In this document: piece by piece, positions 1 through 12,100 of the stretch
Layout: every line of letters starts with the position of its first letter
How positions within the stretch are numbered: position 1 is the first letter of the stretch
NCBI RefSeq assembly: GCF_018687715.1
Contig: NC_056765.1
Location: forward strand, 21,728,894 to 21,792,893
DNA from: Carya illinoinensis
Taxonomy: Eukaryota > Streptophyta > Magnoliopsida > Fagales > Juglandaceae
Reading direction: 5' to 3'
Length of the DNA stretch: 64,000 bases
Translations under genes and position numbers: made by a program
Notes under the pieces: model-generated
Database searches by the model: none
Told to the model about the DNA's origin: nothing
What the model saw: the letters and a program-made list of their open reading frames with translations, nothing else

Positions 1-1410
1 CAATACATTGATCTTGTGTCAGGTGTGACAATCCCTAACCGACCTTTATTTGAAGAGCATAAGTCCTTGACGCCCTTGAAGGGACAAGTTAGGTTGGATA
101 GAATGCATGCCAAGTGGGTTCAATTCATTGAGACCTTTCCTCATGTGATTCAGTACACATATGGTAAGAGAAATCTTGTATTTGAAGCATTATCAAGAAG
201 GTATATCCTTGTCTTCATTTTGGATGCAAAGTTATTGAGATTTCAATATGATAAGAACTTGTTTGTTAATGATGATGGCTTGGCTAGTGTGTATGGAGTA
301 CGTAAGAAAGCATCGTTTTCTCAATTATATAGACTAGATTGGTACTTGTTTAGAGAGAAAAGACTTTGTGTGCCTACTAGTCTTATGCGTGAGTTGCTTG
401 TTTATGGATGTGGTCTGTTGAGAAATTTTGACATAAAGAGGACTTTAGACGTGTTGCATGACCATTGGTGGGAGTACTACTTGCCATTCATTAAGTTTGC
501 AAATAGTTGGAGTGGTCACTTTGGTATAAAGAATATTTTAGACATAATGCATGAATATTGGTGGGAGTATTGTTTCCCATTCATTGAGTTTGCATATAGT
601 TGGAGTGGTCATTTTGGTGTAAAGAAGAGTTTACGTGTATTACATGAAAACTTTTGGGAGTATGGTTTTACATGAAAACTTTTGGGAGTATGGTTTGCCA
701 TTCATTGAGATCGCATATAATTGGAATGGTCATTTTAGTGTAAGGAAGACTTTAAATGTGTTTTATGAACGTTTGTGGGAGTATCATTTTCCATTTATTG
801 AATTGCTAAATGAACGTTTCTGGGAGTATCATTTTCCAATTATTGAATTGTTACATGAACGTTTGCGAGAGTATCATTTGTCATTTATAGAGTTTGCATA
901 TAATAGGATCATGCATAACGCTACTTCATATTGTCCTTTTGAAATTATTTATGGTTTTAATCCATTTATTTCTTTTGATTTAATGCATTTACCTGTTGAT
1001 GACAGAAGTAGCTTGGATGGACATTTCCAAATTCTTGATAAAGTTAAAGATACTTCATATCTAGTGGATCTTCCAGGTAAGTATCATGTGTTTGCTATTT
1101 TCAATGTTACTGATATTTTTCCCTTTGATCCAGGTGGAGATTCGAGGTCGAATCCTTTTGAGGAGAGGGGGAATGATGGGCCCCAAGGCGGACCAAGTCT
1201 TAAGGATCAATTACAAGATTAAGAGCCACGAAGATCAAGAGAGCAATGCAAGAATTGGTGCAATCCAATTGGGATCAAGCTAGCAAGAGCCCAACACTCA
1301 TGACGGGCTTGAAAGAAGGAGAACCAGTTTTGCTCCACTTGATCCAAGCTATAGAAGACACGACTTGGGCCTATTGTTATGGAAGGCCATGGATTTATTT
1401 ATTTCATTAA
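1..1410 (+). pseudogene. Ty3/gypsy retrotransposon pol remnant (RNase H end to integrase C-terminus)
   Basis: Decayed polyprotein of a plant Ty3/gypsy element, already open at the first base of the window. In frame 1, nt 1-48 encode a motif (IPNRP) found just before the reverse transcriptase. This joins directly to the end of RNase H (HAKWVQFIETFP at nt 106-141, LSRRY at nt 190-204), so the reverse transcriptase core is missing. Next come the pre-integrase region and a degraded zinc finger (nt about 400-450), which jumps to the end of the integrase core (PFIEFAYN-type motif, CPFEIIYGFNPF near nt 935-970). Another jump leads to the C-terminal LPGKYHVFAIFNVTDIFPFD stretch (nt about 1070-1130). 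A 28-bp duplication (641-696) shifts the frame, giving a stop at 673-675. The frame resumes as 635-1222, shifts again, and the last recognisable part (KRAMQELVQSNWDQASKSP) runs in frame 1 from 1225 to the stop at 1408-1410. It cannot encode a working enzyme. The family assignment rests on recognised motifs, not a search. Confidence 0.88.
427..899 (+). repeat. Nested tandem duplications inside the pol remnant (93, 45 and 28 bp)
   Basis: Four diverged copies of a unit that fuses the integrase zinc-finger start to the core-domain end lie in tandem. They are 427-519 and 520-612 (93 bp, 31 codons each), 613-733 (93 bp plus a 28-bp duplication), and a fourth starting at 734. Inside the fourth, a 45-bp unit (15 codons) starting ATGAACGTTT is repeated three times at 765-809, 810-854 and 855-899. 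A perfect 28-bp tandem duplication occupies 641-668 and 669-696. The 93- and 45-bp steps keep the frame; the 28-bp step breaks it. Confidence 0.9.
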
Positions 1411-1657
1411 AAGGGCTTAATTTATTAGTCAAATGAATTAATCAAGAATAATTGGGCTCCGGGGATGTCCAGCCCACACGTCTTATTTCTAATGAACTAG
1501 GGTTTGGGGAAGGCCTTGTATTTTGGCCAAGGGTTTATTTGGAAAGTTATAATTTTAGGTCTTACTAGGGTTTCAGAAGTTACTGTAGCGCGGCGTATGG
1601 CACTGTTCACGCTACAGTACCTGACGAATTGTTTACTTAGGGTTTTTGGGGATTGTC

Positions 1658-1665
1658 TATTTAAA
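1658..1665 (+). promoter_or_regulatory. TATA-like box in the 3' LTR
   Basis: TATTTAAA lies about 310 bp before the LTR end and could be the LTR promoter TATA box. It is a motif match only. A copy in a 3' LTR would read outward, into the satellite array. Confidence 0.35.
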
Positions 1666-1796
1666 TCAATTGTAACCTCATTTGAGAGGCAGACTAGATG
1701 GAATTGTGATTGAGAGTTGAGTGACCTCCTCTTGTTCTTCTTGAACTTCTGAACTTATCAAGGGTAAATCAAAACCTTTGTGGCGTTCTTCCTTTG

Positions 1797-1886
1797 TAAT
1801 CTAGGTTCTTGAGACGGGTTCTTCAATGGGTCTAGATTTTGATATAATCTAGGTTCTTTGAACGGGTTCTCATTGGGTCTAGATTC
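1797..1886 (+). repeat. 48-bp imperfect tandem duplication near the LTR end
   Basis: The block TAATCTAGGTTCTT...GGGTCTAGATT occurs at 1797-1840 and again from 1845 to 1886, a period of about 48 bp, with a few substitutions and a small indel. Confidence 0.8.
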
Positions 1887-1975
1887 TCCATCCATATACC
1901 TGAGTTTGGCTTTCTTGGGGTTGTTTTCCAGTATTGTTGTTGGGTCTCAAAGCAAGTCTATTGGGGTTCACATCA

Positions 1976-4900
1976 GGATTCATGTGGGCGGGCTTCAATA
2001 CGGTGAATGAAGTTAAAGACAGATTTCTAAGTGCCATTTTGTCCAAACCAACAACTGAACTACGAGGGTCAGGGAGGTGTGTACACGAAGAAGTTTCCCC
2101 TGAGGAAAACGTCAAAAAGGAGAAGGCTAAGGGCGGAATTGTACGAATGCACTTGAAGGTGCACCTAGATTCCGATTCGCAGTCAATTGGAAATTGACAT
2201 GGCTTTGGTCCTAGTGATGTGTGATAGATCAAGGCTAATCATCTAAATCAATGTAAGAATAATGTAACACAAAAATAATATCAAAAATGTGCAAATGAAA
2301 GGGAAATTAAGCTCAAAATATGGTTTATAGGTTACTAATCATCTTTAAGTTGATTAATGCACTTTAGCCTAGTAAGAAACTTAACAATGGTTGGATGAGC
2401 ACATTAGCCTCTTGTGGAACTCCTTGAGCTTGAGGGAAACCAATGGATTCATGTGGGCGGGCTTCAATATGATGAATGAAGTTAATGACAGATTTCTTGG
2501 TGCCATTTCGTCCAAACTTAGAACTGAACTACGAGGGTCAGGCAGGTGTCTGCACCAAGATGTTTCCCTTGACGAAAAGGTCAAAAAGGACAAGGCTAAG
2601 GGCCGAATTGAACGAATGCACTCGAAGGTGCACCTAGCTTCCGATTCGCTGTGAATTGGAAATTGACATGGCTTTGGTTCTAGTGATGTGTGATAGATCC
2701 AGGCTAATCTTCTAAATCAATTTAAGAATAATGTAAGACAACAAAAATATCAAAACGGTGCAGATCAAAGGGAGAGAATGAATTGAAAGGGAAATTAAGC
2801 TCAAAACATAGTTTAAAGATTACTAATCATCTTTAAGTTGATTAATGCGCTTTAGTCTAGTTAGAAACTTAACAATGGTTGGATGAGCACATTAGCCTCA
2901 TGTGGAACTCCTTGGGCTTGAGGGAAACCAATGGATTCATGTGGGCGGGTTTCAATACGACGAATGAAGTTAAAGACAGATTTCTTGGTGCCATTTCGTC
3001 CAAGCCCAGAATTGAACTACGAGGGCCAGGGAGGTGTATACACCGGGAAGTTTCCCTTGAGGAACAGGTCAAAAAGGACAAGGCTAAGGGCGGAATTGTA
3101 CGAATGCACTTGAAGGTGCATCTAGCTTCCGATTCGCAGTCAATTGGAAATTGACATGGCTTTGGTCCTAGTGATGTGTGATAGATCAAGGGAAATCTTT
3201 TAAATCAATGTAAGAATAATGTAACACAAAAATAATCTCAAAAAGGTGCAAATGAAAAGGAAATTAAGCTCAAAATATGGTTTATAGGTTACTAATCATC
3301 TTTAAGTTGATTAATGCGCTTTAGCCTAGTAAGAAACTTAACAATGGTTGGATGAGCACATTAGCCTCGTGTGGAACTCCTGGGGCTTGAGGGAAACCAA
3401 TGGATTCATGTGGGCGGGTTTCATTACGACGAATGAAGTTAAAGATAGATTTCTTGGTGCCATTTCGTCCAAGCCCAGAATTGAACTACGAGGGTTAGGG
3501 AGGTGTATACACCGGGAAGTTTCCCTTGAGGAAAAGGTCAAAAAGGACAAGGCTAAGGGCGGAATTGTACGAATGCACTTGAAGGTGCACCTAGCTTCCG
3601 ATTCGCAGTCAATTGGAAATTGACATGGCTTTGGTCCTAGTGATGTGTGATAGATCAAGGGTAATCTTCTAAATCAATGTAAGAATAATGTAACACAAAA
3701 ATAATCTCAAAAAGGTGCAAATGAAAGGGAAATTAAGCTCAAAATATGGTTTATAGGTTACTAATCATCTTTAAGTTGATTAATGCGCTTTAGCCTAGTA
3801 AGAAACTTAACAATGGTTGGATGAACACATTAGCCTCGTGTGGAACTCCTTGGGCATGAGGGAAACCAATGGATTCATGTGGGCGGACTTCAATACGGTT
3901 AATGAAGTTAAAGACAGATTTCTAAGTGCCATTTTGTCCAAACCAACAACTGAACTACGAGGGTCAGGGAGGTGTGTACACGAAGAAGTTTCCCCTGAGG
4001 AAAAGGTCAAAAACGGCGAGGCTAAGGGCGGAATTGTACGAATGCACTTGAAGGTGCACATATCTTCCGATTCGTAGTCAATTGGAAATTGACATGGCTT
4101 GGGTCCTCGTGATGTGTGATACATCGAAGCTAATCTTCTAAATCAATCTAAGAATAATGTAAGACAACAATAATATCAAAAGGGTGCAGATGAAAGGGAA
4201 AGAATGAATTGAAAGGGAAATTTAGCTCAAAACATAGTTTAAAGATTACTAATCATCTTTAAGTTGATTAATGCGCTTTAGTCTAGTTAGAAACTTAACA
4301 ATGGTTGAATGAGCACATTAGCCTCATGTGGAACTCCTTGGGCTTGAGGAAAACCAATGGATTCATGTGGGCGGGCTTCAATGCGATGAATGAAGTTAAA
4401 GACAGATTTCTTGGTGCCATTTCCTCCAAACCTAGAGCTGAACTACGAGGGTCAGGCAGGTGTGTACACTAAGAAGTTTCCATTGAGGAAGAGGTCAAAA
4501 AGGACAAGGCTAAGTGCGGAATCGTACGAATGCGCTCGAAGGTGCACCTAGCTTCCGATTCGCTGTGAATCAGAAATTGACATGGCTTTGGTTCTAGTGA
4601 TGTGTGATAGATCAGGGCAAATCTTCTAAATCAATCTTAGAATAATGTAAAACAACAATAACATCAAAAAGGTGCAAATGAAAGGGAGAGAATGAATTTA
4701 AGTGGAAATTAAGCTCAAAATATGGTTTAAAGATTACTAATCATCTTTAAGTTGATTAATGCGCTTTAGTCTAGTTAGAAACTTAACAATGGCTGGATGA
4801 GCACACTAGCCTCATGTGGAACTCCTCGGGCTTGAGGGAAACCAATGGATTCATGTGGGCGGGTTTCAATACGATGAATGAAGTTAAAGACAGATTTCTT

Positions 4901-6190
4901 GGTGCCATTTCGTCCAAGCCCAGAATTGAACTACGAGGGTCAGGGAGGTGTGTACACCGGGAAGTTTCCCTTGAGGAAAAGGTGCACATATCTTTCGATT
5001 TGTAGTCAATTGGAAATTGACATGGCTTTGGTTCTAGTGATGTGTGATACATCGAGGCTAATCTTCTAAATCAATCTAAGAATAATGTAAGACAACAATA
5101 ATATCAAAAAGGTGCAGATGAAAGGGAAAGAATGAATTGAAAGGGAAATTTAGCTCAAAACATAGTTTAAAGATTACTAATCATCTTTAAGTTTATTAAT
5201 GCGCTTTAGGCTAGTAAGAAGCTTAACAATGGTTGGATGAGCCCATTAGCCTCGTATGGAACTCCTTGGGTTTGGGGGAAACCAAGGGATTCATGTGGGC
5301 GGGTTTCAATACGATGAATGAAGTTAAAGACAGATTTCTTGGTGCCATTTCGTCCAAGCCCAGAATTGAACTACGAGGGTCAGGGAGGTGTGTACACCGG
5401 GAAGTTTCCCTTGAGGAAAAGGTCAAAAAGGAGAAGGCTAAGGGCGGAACTGTACGAATGCACTTGAAGGTGCACCTAGCTTCCGATTCATAGTCAATTG
5501 GAAATTGACATGGCTTTGGTCCTAGTGATGTGTGATAGATCAAGGCTAATCATCTAAATCAATGTAAGAATAATGTAACACAAAAATAATATCAAAAAGG
5601 TGCAAATGAAAGGGAAATTAAGCTCAAAATATGGTTTATAGGTTACTAATCATCTTTAAGTTGATTAATGCGCTTTAGCCTAGTAAGAAACTTAACAATG
5701 GTTGGATGAGCACATTAGCCTCGTGTGGAACTCCTTGGGCTTGAGGGAAACCAATGGATTCATGTGGGCGGGCTTCAATATGATGAATGAAGTTAATGAC
5801 AGATTTCTTGGTGCCATTTCGTCTAAACTTAGAACTGAACTACGAGGGTCAGGCAGGTGTATACACCAAGAAGTTTCCCGTGAGGAAAAGGTCAAAAAGG
5901 ACAAGGCTAAGGGCCGAATTGTAGGAATGCAATCGAAGGTGCACCTAGCTTCCGATTCGCTGTGAATTGGAAATTGACATGGCTTTGGTTCTAGTGATGT
6001 GTGATAGGTCCAGGCTAATCTTCTAAATCAGTTTAACAATAATGTAAGACAACAATAATATCAAAACGGTGCAGATCAAAGGGAGAGAATGAATTGAAAG
6101 GGAAATTAAGCTCAAAACATAGTTTAAAGATTTACTAATCATCTTTAAGTTGATTAATGCGCTTTAGTCTAGTTAGAAACTTAACAAAGG
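1976..6190 (+). repeat. Left flank of the array, monomers without a repeated HOR
   Basis: Nine monomers start at 2391, 2879, 3348, 3817, 4305, 4793, 5233 and 5702, after a first unit that begins inside the monomer at 1976. The order from 3817 to 5702 parallels types A-B-C-D-E of the HOR2 domain (compare 12954-15373), so this flank looks like an outlying relic of that arrangement. No period longer than one monomer repeats here. Confidence 0.8.
4793..5232 (+). repeat. Satellite monomer with ~48-bp internal deletion
   Basis: This C-like unit is 440 bp instead of 488. After GAGGAAAAGGT (about 4972-4983) it jumps straight to GCACATATC, losing the segment that normally encodes GGCTAAGGGCGGAATTG. 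The junction lies at a GGT shared by both sides, as expected for a short-homology deletion. Confidence 0.85.
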
Positions 6191-9100
6191 TTGGATGAGC
6201 ACATTAGCCTCATGTGGAACTCCTTGGGCTTGAGGGAAACCAATGGATTCATGTGGGCGGGTTTCAATACGATGAATGAAGTTAAAGACAGATTTCTTGG
6301 TGCCATTTCGTCCAAGCCCAGAATTGAACTACGAGGGTCAGGGAGGGGTATACACCGGGCGAAGTTTCCCTTGAGGAAAAGGTCAAAAAGGAGAAGGCTA
6401 AGGGCGGAATTGTACGAATGCACTTGAAGGTGCACCTAGCTTCCGATTCGCAGTCAATTGGAAATTGACATGGCTTTGGTCCTAGTGATGTGTGATAGAT
6501 CAAGGGTAATCTTCTAAATCAAAGTAAGAATAATGTAACACAAAAATAATCTCAAAAAGGTGGAAATGAAAGGGAAATTAAGCTCAAAATATGGTTTATA
6601 GGTTACTAATCATCTTTAAGTTGATTAATGCGCTTTAGCCTAGTAAGAAACTTAACAATGGTTGGATGAGCACATTAGCCTCGTGTGGAACTCCTTGGGC
6701 TTGAGGGAAACCAATGGATTCATGTGGGCGGGCTTCAATATGATGAATGAAGTTAAAGATAGATTTCTTGGTGCCATTTCGTCCAAACTTAGAACTGAAC
6801 TACAAGGGTCAGGCAGGTGCATATACCAAGAAGTTCCCTTGAGGAAAAGGTCAAAAAGGACAAGGGTAAGGGCCGAATTGTAGGAATGCAATCGAAGGTG
6901 CACCTAGCTTCCGATTCGCTGTGAATTGGAAATTGACATGGCTTTGGTTCTAGTGATGTGTGATAGGTCCAGGCTAATCTTCTAAATCAGTTTAACAATA
7001 ATGTAAGACAACAATAATATCAAAACGGTGCAGGTCAAAGGGAGAGAATGAATTGAAAGGGAAATTAAGCTCAAAACATAGTTTAAAGATTTACTAATCA
7101 TCTTTAAGTTGATTAATGCGCTTTAGTCTAGTTAGAAACTTAACAAAGGTTGGATGAGCACATTAGCCTCATGTGGAACTCCTGGGGCTTGAGGGAAACC
7201 AATGGATTCATGTGGGCGGGTTTCAATACGATGAATGATGTTAAAGACAGATTTCTTGGTGCCATTTCGTCCAAGCCCAGAATTGAACTACGAGGGTCAG
7301 GAAGGTGTGTACACCGGGAAGTTTCCCTTGAGGAAAAGGTCAAAAAGGACAAGGCTAAGGGCGGAATTGTACGAATGCACTTGAAGGTGTACCTAGCTTC
7401 CAATTCGCAGTCAATTGGAAATTGACATGGCTTTGGTTCTAGTGATGTGTGATAGGTCCAGGCTAATCTTCTAAATCAGTTTAACAATAATGTAAGACAA
7501 CAATAATATCAAAACGGTGCAGATCAAAGGGAGAGAATGAATTGAAAGGGAAATTAAGCTCAAAACATAGTTTAACGATTTACTAATCATCTTTAAGTTG
7601 ATTAATGCGCTTTAGTCTAGTTAGAAACTTAACAAAGGTTGGATGAGCACATTAGCCTCATGTGGAACTCCTCGGGCTTGAGGGAAACCAATGGATTCAT
7701 GTGGGCGGGTTTCAATACGATGAATGATGTTAAAGACAGATTTCTTGGTGCCATTTCGTCCAAGCCCAGAATTGAACTACGAGGGTCAGGGAGGTGTATA
7801 CACCGGGAAGTTTCCCTTGAGGAAAAGGTCAAAAAGGACAAGGCTAAGGGCGTAATTGTACAAATGCACTTGAAGGTGCACCTAGCTTCCGATTCGCAGT
7901 CAATTGGAAATTAACATGGCTTTGGTCCTAGTGATGTGTGATAGATCAAGGGTAATCTTCTAAATCAAAGTAAGAATAGTGTAACACAAAAATAATCTCA
8001 AAAAGGTGCAAATGAAAGGGAAATTAAGCTCAAAATATGGTTTATAGGTTACTAATCATCTTTAAGTTGATTAATGCGCTTTAGCCTAGTAAGAAACTTA
8101 ACAATGGTTGGATGAGCACATTGGCCTCGTGTGGAACTCCTTGGGCTTGAGGGAAACCAATTGATTCATGTGGGCGGGCTTCAATATGATGAATGAAGTT
8201 AAAGACAGATTTCTTGGTGCCATTTCGTCCAAACTTAGAACTGAACTACGAGGGTCAGGCAGGTGCATATACCAAGAAGTTCCCTTGAGGAAAAGGTCAA
8301 AAAGGACAAGGCTAAGGGCCGAATTGTAGGAATGCAATCGAAGGTGCACCTAGCTTCCGATTCGCTGTGAATTGGAAATTGACATGGCTTTGGTTCTAGT
8401 GATGTGTGATAGGTCGAGGCTAATCTTCTAAATCAGTTTAACAATAATGTAAGACAACAATAATATCAAAACGGTGCAGATCAAAGGGAGAGAATGAATT
8501 GAAAGGGAAATTAAGCTCGAAACATAGTTTAAAGATTTACTAATCATCTTTAAGTTGATTAATGCGCTTTAGTCTAGTTAGAAACTTAACAATGGTTGGA
8601 TGAGCACATTAGCCTCGTGTGGAACTCCTTGGGCTTGAGGGAAACCAATGGATTCATGTGGGCGGGCTTCAATATGATGAATGAAGTTAAAGACAGATTT
8701 CTTGGTGCCATGTCGTCCAAACTTAGAACTGAACTACGAGGGTCAGGCAGGTGCATATACCAAGAAGTTCCCTTGAGGAAAAGGTCAAAAAGGACAAGGC
8801 TAAGGGCCGAATTGTAGGAATGCAATCGAAGGTGCACCTAGCTTCCGATTCGCTGTGAATTGGAAATTGACATGGCTTTGGTTCTAGTGATGTGTGATAG
8901 GTCCAGGCTAATCTTCTAAATCAGTTTAACAATAATGTAAGACAACAATAATATCAAAACGGTGCAGATCAAAGGGAGAGAATGAATTGAAAGGGAAATT
9001 AAGCTCAAAACATAGTTTAAAGATTTACTAATCATCTTTAAGTTGATTAATGCGCTTTAGTCTAGTTAGAAACTTAACAAAGGTTGGATGAGCACATTAG

Positions 9101-12100
9101 CCTCATGTGGAACTCCTTGGGCTTGAGGGAAACCAATGGATTCATGTGGGCGGGTTTCAATACGATGAATGATGTTAAAGACAGATTTCTTGGTGCCATT
9201 TCGTCCAAGCCCAGAATTGAACTACGAGGGTCAGGAAGGTGTGTACACCGGGAAGTTTCCCTTGAGGAAAAGGTCAAAAAGGACAAGGCTAAGGGCGGAA
9301 TTGTACGAAGGCAGTTGAAGGTGTACCTAGCTTCCAATTCGCAGTCAATTGGAAATTGACATGGCTTTGGTTCTAGTGATGTGTGATAGGTCCAGGCTAA
9401 TCTTCTAAATCAGTTTAACAATAATGTAAGACAACAATAATATCAAAACGGTGCAGATCAAAGGGAGAGAATGAATTGAAAGGGAAATTAAGCTCAAAAC
9501 ATAGTTTAAAGATTTACTAATCATCTTTAAGTTGATTAATGCGCTTTAGTCTAGCTAGAAACTTAACAATGGTTGGATGAGCACATTAGCCTCGTGTGGA
9601 ACTCCTCGGGCTTGAGGGAAACCAATGGATTCATGTGGGCGGGTTTCAATACGATGAATGATGTTAAAGACAGATTTCTTGGTGCCATTTCGTCCAAGCC
9701 CAGAATTGAACTACGAGGGTCAGGAAGGTGTGTACACCGGGAAGTTTCCCTTGAGGAAAAGGTCAAAAAGGACAAGGCTAAGGGCGGAATTGTACGAAGG
9801 CAGTTGAAGGTGTACCTAGCTTCCAATTCGCAGTCAATTGGAAATTGACATGGCTTTGGTTCTAGTGATGTGTGATAGGTCCAGGCTCATCTTCTAAATC
9901 AGTTTAACAATAATGTAAGACAACAATAATATCAAAACGGTGCAGATCAAAGGGAGAGAATGAATTGAAAGGGAAATTAAGCTCAAAACATAGTTTAAAG
10001 ATTTACTAATCATCTTTAAGTTGATTAATGCGCTTTAGTCTAGTTAGAAACTTAACAAAGGTTGGACGAGCACATTAGCCTCATGTGGAACTCCTTGGGC
10101 TTGAGGGAAACCAATGGATTCATGTGGGCGGGTTTCAATACGATGAATGAAGTTAAAGACAGATTTCTTGGTGCCATTTCGTCCAAGCCCAGAATTGAAC
10201 TACGAGGGTCAGGGAGGGGTATACACCGGGCGAAGTTTCCCTTGAGGAAAAGGTCAAAAAGGAGAAGGCTAAGGGCGGAATTGTACGAATGCACTTGAAG
10301 GTGCACCTAGCTTCCGATTCGCAGTCAATTGGAAATTGACATGGCTTTGGTCCTAGTGATGTGTGATAGATCAAGGGTAATCTTCTAAATCAAAGTAAGA
10401 ATAATGTAACACAAAAATAATCTCAAAAAGGTGGAAATGAAAGGGAAATTAAGCTCAAAATATGGTTTATAGGTTACTAATCATCTTTAAGTTGATTAAT
10501 GCGCTTTAGCCTAGTAAGAAACTTAACAATGGTTGGATGAGCACATTAGCCTCGTGTGGAACTCCTTGGGCTTGAGGGAAACCAATGGATTCATGTGGGC
10601 GGGCTTCAATATGATGAATGAAGTTAAAGATAGATTTCTTGGTGCCATTTCGTCCAAACTTAGAACTGAACTACAAGGGTCAGGCAGGTGCATATACCAA
10701 GAAGTTCCCTTGAGGAAAAGGTCAAAAAGGACAAGGCTAAGGGCCGAATTGTAGGAATGCAATCGAAGGTGCACCTAGCTTCCGATTCGCTGTGAATTGG
10801 AAATTGACATGGCTTTGGTTCTAGTGATGTGTGATAGGTCCAGGCTAATCTTCTAAATCAGTTTAACAATAATGTAAGACAACAATAATATCAAAACGGT
10901 GCAGGTCAAAGGGAGAGAATGAATTGAAAGGGAAATTAAGCTCAAAACATAGTTTAAAGATTTACTAATCATCTTTAAGTTGATTAATGCGCTTTAGTCT
11001 AGTTAGAAACTTAACAAAGGTTGGATGAGCACATTAGCCTCATGTGGAACTCCTGGGGCTTGAGGGAAACCAATGGATTCATGTGGGCGGGTTTCAATAC
11101 GATGAATGATGTTAAAGACAGATTTCTTGGTGCCATTTCGTCCAAGCCCAGAATTGAACTACGAGGGTCAGGAAGGTGTGTACACCGGGAAGTTTCCCTT
11201 GAGGAAAAGGTCAAAAAGGACAAGGCTAAGGGCGGAATTGTACGAATGCACTTGAAGGTGTACCTAGCTTCCAATTCGCAGTCAATTGGAAATTGACATG
11301 GCTTTGGTTCTAGTGATGTGTGATAGGTCCAGGCTAATCTTCTAAATCAGTTTAACAATAATGTAAGACAACAATAATATCAAAACGGTGCAGATCAAAG
11401 GGAGAGAATGAATTGAAAGGGAAATTAAGCTCAAAACATAGTTTAACGATTTACTAATCATCTTTAAGTTGATTAATGCGCTTTAGTCTAGTTAGAAACT
11501 TAACAAAGGTTGGATGAGCACATTAGCCTCATGTGGAACTCCTCGGGCTTGAGGGAAACCAATGGATTCATGTGGGCGGGTTTCAATACGATGAATGATG
11601 TTAAAGACAGATTTCTTGGTGCCATTTCGTCCAAGCCCAGAATTGAACTACGAGGGTCAGGGAGGTGTATACACCGGGAAGTTTCCCTTGAGGAAAAGGT
11701 CAAAAAGGACAAGGCTAAGGGCGTAATTGTACAAATGCACTTGAAGGTGCACCTAGCTTCCGATTCGCAGTCAATTGGAAATTAACATGGCTTTGGTCCT
11801 AGTGATGTGTGATAGATCAAGGGTAATCTTCTAAATCAAAGTAAGAATAGTGTAACACAAAAATAATCTCAATAAGGTGCAAATGAAAGGGAAATTAAGC
11901 TCAAAATATGGTTTATAGGTTACTAATCATCTTTAAGTTGATTAATGCGCTTTAGCCTAGTAAGAAACTTAACAATGGTTGGATGAGCACATTAGCCTCG
12001 TGTGGAACTCCTTGGGCTTGAGGGAAACCAATTGATTCATGTGGGCGGGCTTCAATATGATGAATGAAGTTAAAGACAGATTTCTTGGTGCCATTTCGTC

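Larger units (their letters stand above)
1375..1975 (+). mobile_element. Probable 3' LTR of the Ty3/gypsy element
   Basis: Non-coding sequence directly after the pol C-terminus has LTR character. It may start with TG near 1375, has a TATA-like TATTTAAA at 1658-1665, and ends with CA at 1974-1975, exactly where satellite sequence begins in mid-monomer (GGATTCATGTGG). The right end is well placed by the satellite junction. The left end is tentative because no second LTR copy is in the window. If 1375 is right, the last pol codons overlap the LTR. Confidence 0.65.

Noticed and set aside
1495..1650. Interstitial telomere repeats (several TAGGGTTT words)
   Set aside because: The words are scattered and not in 7-bp tandem; they are ordinary LTR sequence.
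2197..2222. RNA polymerase III B box in GGTTCTAGTGATG
   Set aside because: Only the first five bases fit the B-box consensus, and no properly spaced A box or T-run terminator was found; not a tRNA or 5S-like unit.
2989..3010. CENP-B-box-like match in TTTCGTCCAAGCCCAG
   Set aside because: Only part of the CENP-B core pattern fits (the CGGG part does not), and plants lack a proven CENP-B centromere system.
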